Under the pieces are notes generated by a model. The model was given only the letters and a program-made list of their open reading frames with translations. It was not told the DNA's origin and did not search any database. A stretch of 64,000 nt of DNA from Mycobacterium sp. E740. GTDB taxonomy: Bacteria > Actinomycetota > Actinomycetes > Mycobacteriales > Mycobacteriaceae. The stretch spans positions 1-64,000 of the forward strand of contig NZ_LZKP01000065.1 in NCBI RefSeq assembly GCF_001672895.1. Reading direction: 5' to 3'. Shown here in pieces: positions 46,101 through 53,731 of this stretch (position 1 is the stretch's first letter; every line of letters starts with the position of its first letter). Made by a program: the position numbers and the translations under genes.

Positions 46101-47289
46101 CGGTGCGGGCGACTGGCGGCAGGCAGGCGTTCCCGTTCGCAGCGCAGAGTTCTCGCATCCGCTTCTCGCGGTGACGGAGAAGTCCGGAGCCGCAGGCGGC
46201 TTGCCGTCGATGGGCTCGCTGCTGGAGATCGAGCCGGCCGGTTCGGTGCAACTCGCCGCCTTGAAGGCCGCGGGCAACCCGTTGGCCGGCGGCAGTGCGC
46301 GGCCGGTCCAGCCGTCCGACGGCGTCGCGATGCGCCTGGTCGAAACCACCGGCGCCGGAGCCGATGTCACGATCACCTCCGGGCTGCATCGAGTGACGGC
46401 GCCGGTTCGGGTAGACCTCCTCGAGCGCCCGCGCGTCCAGGAGGTGACGCCGGACGGCCTGTCTCTGCACGGGTTCGAGATCGCCACGGTGCTGGCACGA
46501 TTCGACATGCCGCAGGTGCTGCACGCCGACCACGCGCTGCTGGCACCCGACGCGGAGGAGGCGCAGCCGCTCTACGCGCGGTACTGGCTGCACAACCGAG
46601 GCCCGGCAGCGCTCGGAGGTCTGCCCGCGGTCGCCCATCTGCATCCTGCGCATGTCGTCGCCACGGAATCGTCGGTGCAGCTTCGCCTCACCGCCGCCAG
46701 CGACTGCAGCGACGAGGTGCTGCACGGGCGCGTGCGGATGCTGTGTCCCGACGGCTGGACGGCCGAACCGGCGGTGCTGCCCTTCATGCTTCCCCCGGGT
46801 GAGTACCTGGACACCAACGTCACCGTGACCGCGCCGGGCGGCGTGTCGCCCGGCTTGTACCCGGTGCGTGCGGAACTCGCCTTGACAGGCGCTCACATCG
46901 CAATCCCGCCGTCGTGGCGCCAGGTGGTCGAGGACGTGTGCGTCATCGCGGTCGACGCCTCACCCGACGACACCTTGCTGCGACTGGTCGCGGGTCCGGA
47001 GCCGGTGGAGGTCGTCGCCGGCGAATCGGCACGGCTCGCCGTCACCGTCGGGACCGACGCGTACGCCGATATCGCCGTCGAGGCCCACCTGATCAGCCCC
47101 TGGGGGACATGGGAGTGGATGGGGCCGGCGGCATCCGGTGTCGAGCTGCCCGCGCGTACCACAGCAGAGCTCGTTTTCGACGTCACGCCGCCGGAATGGG
47201 CACGGCCCGGGGAGTTTTGGGCGTTGGTACGACTGGCCGCGGCCGGTCATCTCGTGTATTCGCCCGCGGTGAAGGTGACGGTGCGATGA
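43123..47289 (+). CDS. GH38 alpha-mannosidase
   Basis: 1388 residues, longer than the about 1215 of the M. tuberculosis counterpart Rv0648. The catalytic domain starts near residue 95 with MISHFHYDPVWWN, the metal-binding HxD; the nucleophile is Asp in AWQLDAFGHDPQFP; AYGAHHDAITGSESD holds the distal His pair. A beta-sandwich region and a C-terminal about 300-residue sandwich-like part (VTAPGGVSPGLYPVRAEL) follow. No signal peptide, so it acts inside the cell, perhaps recycling mannosylated lipid or glycan. GTG 43123 fits a leaderless start. Confidence 0.9.
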   Translation: MRVISAESTDLFVGPANAPLQIVRVGYADGAGEVRVDGDGLTGHARAAAGDGSVEVAVTVSDAVVGQQRPARVVTGDGIRPFVFTVAEPGWTMYMISHFHYDPVWWNTQAAYTSVWSEDPPGRCRQTNGFDLVSAHLEMARREPEYKFVLAEVDYLKPFWDTHPEERDDLRRFIADGRIEIMGGTYNEPNTNLTSTETTIRNFVHGIGFQRSVLGADPATAWQLDAFGHDPQFPGMAADAGLTSTSWARGPHHQWGPMAGGGDPERMQFRSEFDWISPSGRGLLTHYMPAHYSAGWWMDSAPTLEQAEAETYQQFSALKKVALTRNVLLPVGTDYTPPNKWVTAIHRSWNSRYTWPRFVCALPKEFFAAVRAELAERGVEASPQTRDMNPIYTGKDVSYIDTKQANRAAEDAVLDGEKFAVFAGLLGGATYPQAALAKAWVQLAYGAHHDAITGSESDQVYLDLLTGWRDAWELGRTARDNALTLLSGAVDGSVVVWNTLTHKRTDVVTARLPEGTSPVRVLDCSGEEVPAVQDGRSVSWLARDVPSLGWRSYRFEDHDAIPAWEALSGNEIGNEHYRLRVDPARGGAVESLIETGSGRSLIAEGKLGNELALYEEYPAHPEAGEGPWHLLPKGPVVCSSASAATVRACRGPLGERLEIHGRIGDLFRYEQIITLWRGVARVDCQTVIDGFTGADRLLRLRWACPVPGAMPVSEVGDAVVGRGFGLLHQRGQDAAVDAAKHPWTLDNPAYGWFGLSSAARVRIGDGVRAVSVAEVVTPDEAATAVARPLMVALVRAGVTATCTSAGKPRYGDLAVDSNLPDTRIALGGPDENSFTAAVLASAEASYSDELNRQLRTNGVARVWVPATVPLAEAWVPSADLRDVRALPVLIVAGSALPDAVTGVVDGLADWEIVVEQDPPAGLASFEDRTVAVLNRGLPGFAVDSDGTLHLSLLRACTGWPSGTWIDPPRRTAPDGSNFQLQHWTHTFDYAVVSGAGDWRQAGVPVRSAEFSHPLLAVTEKSGAAGGLPSMGSLLEIEPAGSVQLAALKAAGNPLAGGSARPVQPSDGVAMRLVETTGAGADVTITSGLHRVTAPVRVDLLERPRVQEVTPDGLSLHGFEIATVLARFDMPQVLHADHALLAPDAEEAQPLYARYWLHNRGPAALGGLPAVAHLHPAHVVATESSVQLRLTAASDCSDEVLHGRVRMLCPDGWTAEPAVLPFMLPPGEYLDTNVTVTAPGGVSPGLYPVRAELALTGAHIAIPPSWRQVVEDVCVIAVDASPDDTLLRLVAGPEPVEVVAGESARLAVTVGTDAYADIAVEAHLISPWGTWEWMGPAASGVELPARTTAELVFDVTPPEWARPGEFWALVRLAAAGHLVYSPAVKVTVR

Positions 47290-47843
47290 GCGACGCCGGT
47301 GTCGCAGCGAAGGTGAATGGAGTGGCGGTGACCGTCGACGAGGTCGACGCGCGGGAGGCGTCGCTGCGCGGGTCCCGGATTGCCGCCGCACTTCCGCGGC
47401 CGGGCACCAGCGAGGGGCGACAGCTGCGGCGTTGGCTCACACAACTTCTGGTGGCCGAGCGGGTCGTAACGGGCGAGGCTGCCGAGCGCGGATTGACCGC
47501 CGACGGTGCACCGACCGAGGCCGATCTGCTGCCCGACACGACCGTGCGGACGGAGCTCGGCAGCGTGGCGGCATCGGTGCTGGCCGACCCGTTGGCCCGT
47601 GCGGTGTTCGCGGCCGTCACCGCGGGGATCGGCGTGACAGAGCAGGACGTTGCGTCGTACCAGTCACGAAACCCGTTGCGGTTCAGGGACACAGCGGATG
47701 TACGGGTGCATCTCGTCGCCGCGGCCCGCCGTCGCGGGTTCCGTCTCTGGCTCGACGCCGAGTGTGCGACAGCCGTTCACCTCGCCCCGGGATACGAGCA
47801 TCCCGGCGATCCCCGTCAGCCCGACAACACCCACCGGCACTGA
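47286..47843 (+). CDS. Conserved protein at the Rv0649 position, PPIase-N-like
   Basis: 185 residues. The N-terminal part (KVNGVAVTVDEVDAREASL, then QLRRWLTQLLVAERVVTGEA) resembles the helical chaperone segment of parvulin-type peptidyl-prolyl isomerases; the C terminus (HLAPGYEHPGDPRQPDNTHR) is distinctive and His-ended. M. tuberculosis has a gene once called fabD2 (Rv0649) here, but no acyltransferase GxSxG is seen in this one, so I do not use that name. Its ATG overlaps the mannosidase stop as ATGA. Confidence 0.75.
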   Translation: MSDAGVAAKVNGVAVTVDEVDAREASLRGSRIAAALPRPGTSEGRQLRRWLTQLLVAERVVTGEAAERGLTADGAPTEADLLPDTTVRTELGSVAASVLADPLARAVFAAVTAGIGVTEQDVASYQSRNPLRFRDTADVRVHLVAAARRRGFRLWLDAECATAVHLAPGYEHPGDPRQPDNTHRH

Positions 47844-48745
47844 TGTCCGATCCCACGCTCGCGCTCGACATCGGCGGAACGAAGATCGCGGCAGGACTCG
47901 TCGACGAAGCCGGGACGCTCCTGTACCACGCCAAGCTGCCGACGCCGCATCGTGACGCCGAATCGATTTGGGCAGTGACGGATTCGCTGATCACCGAGGC
48001 GGTGGCCGCTGCGGGCGGCCGCGTTCGGGGTGGCGGAATCTCCTCGGCTGGACCGATCGATCTGGCGGCGGGAACCGTCAGCCCGATCAACATCGAAGCC
48101 TGGCAACGCTTTCCGATCGTCGAGCGGGTGGCCGAGGCCGTCGGTGTCCCCGTCAGGTTGGCGGGCGACGGATTGTGCATGGCGCTGGGTGAGCGGTGGC
48201 GCGGTGCGGGCCAGGGTGCCGAGTTCCTGCTCGGCATGGTGGTGTCGACAGGTATCGGCGGTGGTCTGGTGCTCGACGGAGCGCCCTACGACGGTCGGAC
48301 CGGCAACGCCGGGCACGTCGGCCACGTCGTCGTCGACCCGGCCGGCGAACCGTGCAGCTGCGGCGGCCGTGGTTGCGTCGAGACCGTCGCCGCAGGCCCG
48401 CATATGGCGCGATGGGCGCGCGAGCACGGCTGGGACGCTCCCGCGGACGCCGACGCCAAGGAGCTGGCTGACGCCGCGGTCGCCGGTGACGCGATCGCGC
48501 TGCAGGCCTTCCGCCGGGGTGCGGCGGCCGTGGCCGCGATGATCGCGTCCGTCGGAGCGGTCTGCGATCTGGACCGCGTCGTCATCGGCGGCGGCGTCGC
48601 CAAGTCGGGGGCGTTGCTGTTCGACCCCCTCCGCGAGGCGCTCGCCTCCTTCGCCGGGCTCAGTTTTCTGCACGACCTGCAGGTGACGCCCGCGCAGTTG
48701 GGCGGGGAAGCCGGCCTCGTCGGCGCCGCGGCACTGATGCAGTGA
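47843..48745 (+). CDS. ROK-family sugar kinase
   Basis: 300 residues. The ATP/phosphate motif is LALDIGGTKIAAGLVD; the zinc motif is CSCGGRGCVETVA; GGGISSAGPIDLAAGTV and STGIGGGLVLDG are family signatures. It likely phosphorylates a hexose such as glucose or mannose released by the upstream mannosidase (inference from coupling). The ATG overlaps the preceding stop as TGATG. No helix-turn-helix, so it is an enzyme, not a ROK repressor. Ortholog of Rv0650 by place. Confidence 0.9.
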   Translation: MSDPTLALDIGGTKIAAGLVDEAGTLLYHAKLPTPHRDAESIWAVTDSLITEAVAAAGGRVRGGGISSAGPIDLAAGTVSPINIEAWQRFPIVERVAEAVGVPVRLAGDGLCMALGERWRGAGQGAEFLLGMVVSTGIGGGLVLDGAPYDGRTGNAGHVGHVVVDPAGEPCSCGGRGCVETVAAGPHMARWAREHGWDAPADADAKELADAAVAGDAIALQAFRRGAAAVAAMIASVGAVCDLDRVVIGGGVAKSGALLFDPLREALASFAGLSFLHDLQVTPAQLGGEAGLVGAAALMQ

Positions 48746-48764
48746 GTGGGCACTCGCAAGCTGC

Positions 48765-48821
48765 GAGTGACCGCAAAATGCACGCCGTTGACGGCGTGTC
48801 GGCGCACAAACACGGTCGCTC
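48765..48821. repeat. 57-bp near-palindromic dispersed element, copy 2
   Basis: Ends GAGTGACCG (48765-48773) and CGGTCGCTC (48813-48821) are inverted. It matches copy 1 at 37749 in reverse orientation, 45 of 57 positions, with the mismatches clustered in the centre. It lies 20 bases after the ROK kinase and before the rplJ promoter. Confidence 0.75.
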
Positions 48822-48842
48822 GCGGCAGTAAAACGCGGCGTT

Positions 48843-48872
48843 TTGGCTGATGAGTGGGCGGCAGGCTACTCT
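48843..48872 (+). promoter_or_regulatory. Predicted promoter of rplJ-rplL
   Basis: -35 TTGGCT (48843-48848), 18-base spacer, -10 TACTCT (48867-48872). It sits about 200 bases before rplJ, giving room for a leader RNA. Confidence 0.55.
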
Positions 48873-49010
48873 TGACGGCGTTCCACCGAAGACCGTCGGT
48901 CACCGAGCAATCGGTTGAAGGTCCGGGATAACCCCGGCGGCCCACGCAGGAGGACGAGGCTAGAGCTTTCTACAGCTGTCTGCGCCCCGACCTGTCTGCG
49001 TCGGGGCGTT
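48873..49010 (+). ncRNA. L10-type ribosomal-protein leader with terminator-like hairpin
   Basis: The leader of rplJ contains an AAGACCG...GGTTGAAGGTCCGG core followed by GGCGGCCCACGCAGGAGGAC, which resembles the actinobacterial L10 leader bound by L10-L12 to repress its own mRNA. Downstream, CGCCCCGA (48983-48990) pairs with TCGGGGCG (49001-49008) and is followed by a T-rich run, giving an attenuator-like hairpin 64 bases before rplJ. Boundaries are approximate. Confidence 0.65.
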
Positions 49011-49071
49011 CGTCGTTTTCCGGCCTTCCGCCTGCACCCGACCGATGGTCCCCATCCACGAGGAGGCATGC

Positions 49072-49602
49072 ATGGCCAAGGCTGACAAGGCCACCGCGGT
49101 CGCCGACATCGCCGAGCAGTTCAAGGAGGCTTCGGCGACGCTCGTCACCGAGTACCGCGGGCTGACGGTGGCCAACCTCAAAGACCTGCGCCGCTCGCTC
49201 GGTGACTCCGCCACCTACACGGTCGCCAAGAACACGCTGGTCAAGCGTGCCGCGGCCGAGGCGGGCATCGAGGGGCTCGACGAGTTGTTCGTCGGTCCCA
49301 CCGCGATCGCGTTCGTCAAGGGCGAGGCCGTCGACGCCGCCAAGGCGATCAAGAAGTTCGCCAAGGACAACAAGGCCCTCGTCATCAAGGGCGGCTACAT
49401 GGACGGCCGCCCGCTGAGCGTGTCCGAGGTCGAGCGCATCGCCGACCTGGAGTCGCGCGAGGTGCTGCTGGCCAAGATGGCCGGCGCGATGAAGGCGAAC
49501 CTGTCCAAGGCTGCCGGCTTGTTCAACGCTCCGGCGTCGCAGGTCGCCCGGCTGGCCGCCGCGCTACAAGAGAAGAAGGCCGCTGAGGAAGAGGCTGCGT
49601 AA
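49072..49602 (+). CDS. rplJ: 50S ribosomal protein L10
   Basis: 176 residues. The L10 domain ([31 protein letters not shown]) and the C-terminal L12-binding helix (Ala/Glu-rich end KKAAEEEAA) are complete. It anchors L12 dimers in the stalk and represses its own leader. ATG 49072 follows a perfect AGGAGG by 5 bases; an upstream GTG/ATG in frame is discarded. Confidence 0.98.
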   Translation: MAKADKATAVADIAEQFKEASATLVTEYRGLTVANLKDLRRSLGDSATYTVAKNTLVKRAAAEAGIEGLDELFVGPTAIAFVKGEAVDAAKAIKKFAKDNKALVIKGGYMDGRPLSVSEVERIADLESREVLLAKMAGAMKANLSKAAGLFNAPASQVARLAAALQEKKAAEEEAA

Positions 49603-49617
49603 CCACCCACCACCCCA

Positions 49618-49670
49618 GCGATTTGTGGAGCCGCACCGGCGCTGACCGCCGCCAAGACTCCACAAATCGC
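49618..49670. repeat. Inverted repeat between rplJ and rplL
   Basis: Perfect 13-base arms GCGATTTGTGGAG (49618-49630) and its complement (49658-49670) with a 27-base spacer. It lies in the 105-base gap between the two stalk genes, where a hairpin could favour more L12 than L10 by slowing decay or marking a processing point. Confidence 0.65.
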
Positions 49671-49707
49671 AAAGCAAAGCAGAAGTAAGAACCAGAAAGG
49701 ACCAACC

Positions 49708-50100
49708 ATGGCCAAGCTGTCCACCGAAGAGCTGCTCGACGCGTTCAAGGAACTGACGCTGCTGGAGCTCTCCGAGTTCGTCAAGAAGTTCGAGGAGACC
49801 TTCGAGGTCACCGCCGCCGCTCCGGTCGCCGTCGCGGCTGCCGGCCCCGCCGCCGGTGGCGCCCCCGCCGAGGCCGCCGAGGAGCAGTCGGAGTTCGACG
49901 TCATCCTCGAGGGTGCCGGCGACAAGAAGATCGGCGTCATCAAGGTCGTCCGCGAGATCGTCTCCGGGCTGGGCCTCAAGGAGGCCAAGGACCTGGTCGA
50001 CAGCGCTCCCAAGCCGCTGCTCGAGAAGGTCGACAAGGCGGCCGCCGACGACGCCAAGGCCAAGCTCGAGGCCGCGGGCGCGTCGGTCACCGTCAAGTAG
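49708..50100 (+). CDS. rplL: 50S ribosomal protein L7/L12
   Basis: 130 residues. N-terminal dimerisation helix ([20 protein letters not shown]), Ala/Pro/Gly-rich hinge (about 38-58) and the C-terminal factor-binding domain ([36 protein letters not shown]). It recruits elongation factors. Strong AGAAAGGA site upstream. Ends before a hairpin at 50137. Confidence 0.98.
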   Translation: MAKLSTEELLDAFKELTLLELSEFVKKFEETFEVTAAAPVAVAAAGPAAGGAPAEAAEEQSEFDVILEGAGDKKIGVIKVVREIVSGLGLKEAKDLVDSAPKPLLEKVDKAAADDAKAKLEAAGASVTVK

Positions 50101-50136
50101 CACCGGCGTACGCCGGCGGCGCCGGCACGTACCACA

Positions 50137-50175
50137 ACTGTGGGGTCGATCCAGCAAATGGGTCGGCCCCACAGT
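50137..50175 (+). terminator. Hairpin after rplL
   Basis: ACTGTGGGG (50137-50145) pairs with CCCCACAGT (50167-50175) across a 21-base loop that adds further pairs. A T-rich CGTTTCG follows. A perfect 14-base palindrome CCGGCGTACGCCGG (50103-50116) lies directly upstream. Confidence 0.6.
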
Positions 50176-50300
50176 CGTTTCGCCGATGGGTCACAATCTG
50201 ACCGCAGACGAGTCCCGTGGCCAGCGTGCGTAGGCTACAGTGACTCAAGCCACAAGCGCGCAGCGTGTGGCGTGACGATGATTGGGCGGAAGGATCTCGC

Positions 50301-51380
50301 GTGGGCATTGGAATCCAAGTTGAGGGACTGACCAAGTCCTTCGGATCCCAGCGAATCTGGGAGGACGTCACGTTCGACCTGCCGCCGGGTGAGGTGAGCG
50401 TGCTGCTCGGACCGTCCGGTACGGGTAAGTCCGTGTTCTTGAAGTCGTTGATCGGGCTGCTGCGCCCGGAGCGCGGCAAGATCATCGTCGACGGCACCGA
50501 CGTCATTCAGTGCACCGCCAAGGAGCTCTACGAGATCCGCACGCTGTTCGGCGTCATGTTCCAGGACGGCGCACTGTTCGGCTCGATGAGCCTGTACGAC
50601 AACACCGCTTTCCCGTTGCGCGAGCACACCAAGAAGAAGGAAAGCGAGATCCGCCAGATCGTCATGGAGAAGCTCGAGCTGGTCGGTCTGGCCGGCGACG
50701 AGAACAAGTTCCCCGGCGAGATCTCCGGCGGTATGCGCAAGCGCGCCGGCCTGGCCCGTTCGCTGGTGCTCGACCCGCAGATCATCCTCTGCGACGAGCC
50801 CGACTCGGGTCTGGACCCGGTTCGTACCGCGTACCTGAGCCAGCTGCTGATCGACATCAACGCGCAGATCGACTGCACGATCCTGATCGTGACCCACAAC
50901 ATCAACATCGCCCGCACGGTGCCCGACAACATGGGCATGCTGTTCCGCAAGCACCTGGTGATGTTCGGTCCGCGTGAGGTGCTGCTGACCAGCGACGAGC
51001 CCGTCGTGCGTCAGTTCCTCAACGGCCGGCGTATCGGCCCGATCGGCATGTCCGAGGAGAAGGACGAGTCGACGATGGCCGAAGAGCAGGCCATGATCGA
51101 CGCCGGCCACCACGACGGTGGTGTCGAGGAGATCGAAGGTGTGCCGCCCCAGATCCAGGCGACCCCCGGCATGCCGGAGCGCCAGGCTGTCCACCGTCGC
51201 CAGGCCCGGGTGCGCGAGATCATGCACACCCTGCCGCCCAAGGCGCAGGAAGCCATCCGCGACGACCTCGAAGGCACGGGTCAGTACAAGCCGCACGAGT
51301 TCGCCGACGAGCCGACTTCGCGGCACCGCTCGGCCGACGACGAGGCGCCGACCGGCGCCATTCCGCGCGCCCAGCAGTAA
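50301..51380 (+). CDS. mkl: Mce transporter ATPase Mkl (MceG)
   Basis: 359 residues, the length of M. tuberculosis Mkl (Rv0655). It has Walker A LLGPSGTGKSVFLKSL, the ABC signature SGGMRKRAGLARSL, and Walker B IILCDEPDSGLDP, followed by an acidic C-terminal tail special to MceG (about 250-359). MceG powers the Mce lipid and sterol importers, whose permeases are coded elsewhere. GTG start with GGAAGGA upstream. Confidence 0.95.
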   Translation: MGIGIQVEGLTKSFGSQRIWEDVTFDLPPGEVSVLLGPSGTGKSVFLKSLIGLLRPERGKIIVDGTDVIQCTAKELYEIRTLFGVMFQDGALFGSMSLYDNTAFPLREHTKKKESEIRQIVMEKLELVGLAGDENKFPGEISGGMRKRAGLARSLVLDPQIILCDEPDSGLDPVRTAYLSQLLIDINAQIDCTILIVTHNINIARTVPDNMGMLFRKHLVMFGPREVLLTSDEPVVRQFLNGRRIGPIGMSEEKDESTMAEEQAMIDAGHHDGGVEEIEGVPPQIQATPGMPERQAVHRRQARVREIMHTLPPKAQEAIRDDLEGTGQYKPHEFADEPTSRHRSADDEAPTGAIPRAQQ

Positions 51381-51434
51381 GCCGCTGCGCTCGCGCGAAG
51401 TGGGGTCCGCTCCCGCCTGACGGGCAGGAGGACG

Positions 51435-53651
51435 ATGACGCGCGAGCACAAGCCGACCTTCTGCCGGATCTGCGAGCCGTTGTGCGGCATGATCGCGACC
51501 GTGGAGGACGGCCGCCTCACCGCACTGCGCCCTGACAAGGACCATCCGGTCTCCGCCGGGTTCGCATGCCAGAAGGGCGTCGCGTTCAGCGAGGTGGTCA
51601 ACGACCCCGACCGCGTCACCACGCCGCTGCGGCGCAGCGAAGGCGGCGGGTTCGAACCCGTCGGCTGGGACGAGGCGATGGCAGACATCGCCGCCCGCCT
51701 GACCGCCGTCCACCGCGCACACGGGTCGAGCGCGATCGGCTGGTACTTCGGCAATCCGGGCGCGTTCAGCTACTCCTACACGCTGAGCCTCACGACGCTG
51801 ATGGCCGGCTTCGGGCTCGGTCTGCACGTGTTCACCGCGGGCTCGCAGGACGTGAACAACCGCTTCGTGGCGAGCCAGTTGCTCTACGGTTCGCCGCTCG
51901 CGCTGCCGATACCCGACGTGCCGCGCGCCGATCTGCTCGTCGTGATCGGTGCCAACCCGGTGATCTCGCACGGCAGCGTGCTGACGGTGCCCCGGATCAG
52001 GGACTGGATGCACGACGTGGTCAAGCGCGGCGGTCGCGTGCTGGTGATCGACCCCCGTCGAACCGAGACGGCCGCGCAGTTCGAGTGGCTCGGCATCGTT
52101 CCCGACGGCGACGCCTACCTGCTGCTGTCGCTGCTGCACGTGATGTTCGGCGAGAACCTCGTCGATCAGGACCGGCTCGCGTCCCAGGCGTCCGGCGGCG
52201 CCTGGCTCGAGCGGCTGGCCGAGCGGTTCAGCCCGGAGGCGACGGAGTCGCGCACCGGGATCGACCCCGCAACCGTGCGCTCGCTGGCTCGCGATCTCGT
52301 CCGCACCGAACGGGCCGCGGTGTACGGCCGCGTCGGTACCAGCATCGGCGAGAACGGAACGCTGACAACGTATCTGCTCGACGCGGTCAACCTGGCGGCC
52401 GGAAACCTCGACGTGCCGGGCGGCAGTATGTTCGGCCGGCTCGGCGTGCCCGGGGAGCGGTGGCTGAACAAGGCGGGCGGAGCACTGCTGCGCACCGTCT
52501 ACTCCCGCAGGCGATCGCGCATCGGCGGGTTCCCCTCCGTGCTCGGTTCCGAACCCGCGGGCGTGATGGCCAAGGAGATCACCACGCCGGGCCGCGGTCA
52601 GGTCAGGGCGCTGTTCGTCGGCGCGGGGAATCCGGTGCTGTCGGTGCCCAACGGCAATGAACTCGAGGCAGCGTTGGAGTCGCTGGACTTGATGGTCGGC
52701 ATCGACCTCTACGTCAACGAGACGCTGGCGCACTGCGACTACGTGCTGCCCGCGACGTCGATGTACGAGCGCGACGACTTCCCGCTGCCGTTCCAGACCT
52801 TGCAGCCGACGCCGTTCCGGCAGGCGACCGAGGCCGTGATCGCGCCGGTGGGCCAGGCTCGCGCGGAATGGGAGATCATCGACGACCTCACCGCACGGAT
52901 GTGGCGGTCGACGCCCGGACTGACCGTATTGGCTCTGGTGCGAAAAGTGTTGGCGGCGTTCGGTGTTCGACTGCGTCCGCGACACCTGGCCGATGTGGTG
53001 ATCCGGCTGGCGGATGGTGGCGACCGGTTCGGCCTGCGCCGCGGCCTGAGCTTCGCCAAGCTGACCGCGGGGCATCCGCACGGCGCCGTGCTGGCGGACA
53101 ATCTGCGGGGCGGTGTGTTGCGCGACGTCGTGGTGTACCGCGGCGGCCGGGTGCGGTTGCGCCACCCGGAGATAGCCGACGAGGTGGACAAGCTGTCGCG
53201 GCGCAGCGCTCCCGACGGTTATCCGATGCGGCTGATCGGCATGCGCGAGGCGAGGTCGGAGAACTCGTGGCTGCACAACTCGCCGCTGCTGATGCGTGGC
53301 GAGCGCACCCAGAAGGCGCGGATGCACGTCGACGATGCGGCGGCCGCGAACATCGTCGACGGCGACACCGTGCGGATCGCGTCGCCTTCCGGCGAGATCG
53401 AGCTGCCGGTGGTCGTCACCAAAGACATCGTCGCCGGCGTCGTTGCGGTGCCGCACGGCTGGGGGCACGGCGGGGCCGCCGGCTGGCGGGTGGCCAACGA
53501 GGCCGGGGGCGCCAACGTGAACCGGCTGATGTCCAGCGATCCGTCCGACATCGAGACACTGGCCGGGATGGCCCGGTTGACCGGCGTACCGGTGCGCGTG
53601 CAGCGCGTTGCGGCCGCCGAAACCGAAGTCGTGCGCGAAGTCCGGGCATAA
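51435..53651 (+). CDS. Molybdopterin (bis-MGD) oxidoreductase
   Basis: 738 residues of the DMSO reductase/formate dehydrogenase superfamily. The N-terminal [4Fe-4S] motif is C10-x2-C13-x3-C17-x27-C45. Later regions (IGWYFGNPGAFSYSYT, VGAGNPVLSVPNGN, VLPATSMYERDDFPLPFQ, HGWGHGG) are cofactor-binding. The only other Cys (AHCDY) is late, so no Cys or Sec is in the usual molybdenum-ligand region; Ser, Asp or another ligand is implied. Substrate unknown. It follows mkl by 54 bases. Confidence 0.85.
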   Translation: MTREHKPTFCRICEPLCGMIATVEDGRLTALRPDKDHPVSAGFACQKGVAFSEVVNDPDRVTTPLRRSEGGGFEPVGWDEAMADIAARLTAVHRAHGSSAIGWYFGNPGAFSYSYTLSLTTLMAGFGLGLHVFTAGSQDVNNRFVASQLLYGSPLALPIPDVPRADLLVVIGANPVISHGSVLTVPRIRDWMHDVVKRGGRVLVIDPRRTETAAQFEWLGIVPDGDAYLLLSLLHVMFGENLVDQDRLASQASGGAWLERLAERFSPEATESRTGIDPATVRSLARDLVRTERAAVYGRVGTSIGENGTLTTYLLDAVNLAAGNLDVPGGSMFGRLGVPGERWLNKAGGALLRTVYSRRRSRIGGFPSVLGSEPAGVMAKEITTPGRGQVRALFVGAGNPVLSVPNGNELEAALESLDLMVGIDLYVNETLAHCDYVLPATSMYERDDFPLPFQTLQPTPFRQATEAVIAPVGQARAEWEIIDDLTARMWRSTPGLTVLALVRKVLAAFGVRLRPRHLADVVIRLADGGDRFGLRRGLSFAKLTAGHPHGAVLADNLRGGVLRDVVVYRGGRVRLRHPEIADEVDKLSRRSAPDGYPMRLIGMREARSENSWLHNSPLLMRGERTQKARMHVDDAAAANIVDGDTVRIASPSGEIELPVVVTKDIVAGVVAVPHGWGHGGAAGWRVANEAGGANVNRLMSSDPSDIETLAGMARLTGVPVRVQRVAAAETEVVREVRA

Positions 53652-53731
53652 CTTCGGTCTCGCGGACCGAAACACCTTCTCCCGACGACCGCGCACGTTA
53701 CGTTTTGACGCGATCGTCGAACGGAGGGGTG

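Noticed and set aside
50235-53696. A 1153-codon open frame on the minus strand across mkl and the molybdopterin gene
   Set aside because: It lies antisense to two well-recognised genes, is rich in His/Arg/Gln/Gly from GC-rich third positions and has no domain I can name. It is a shadow.
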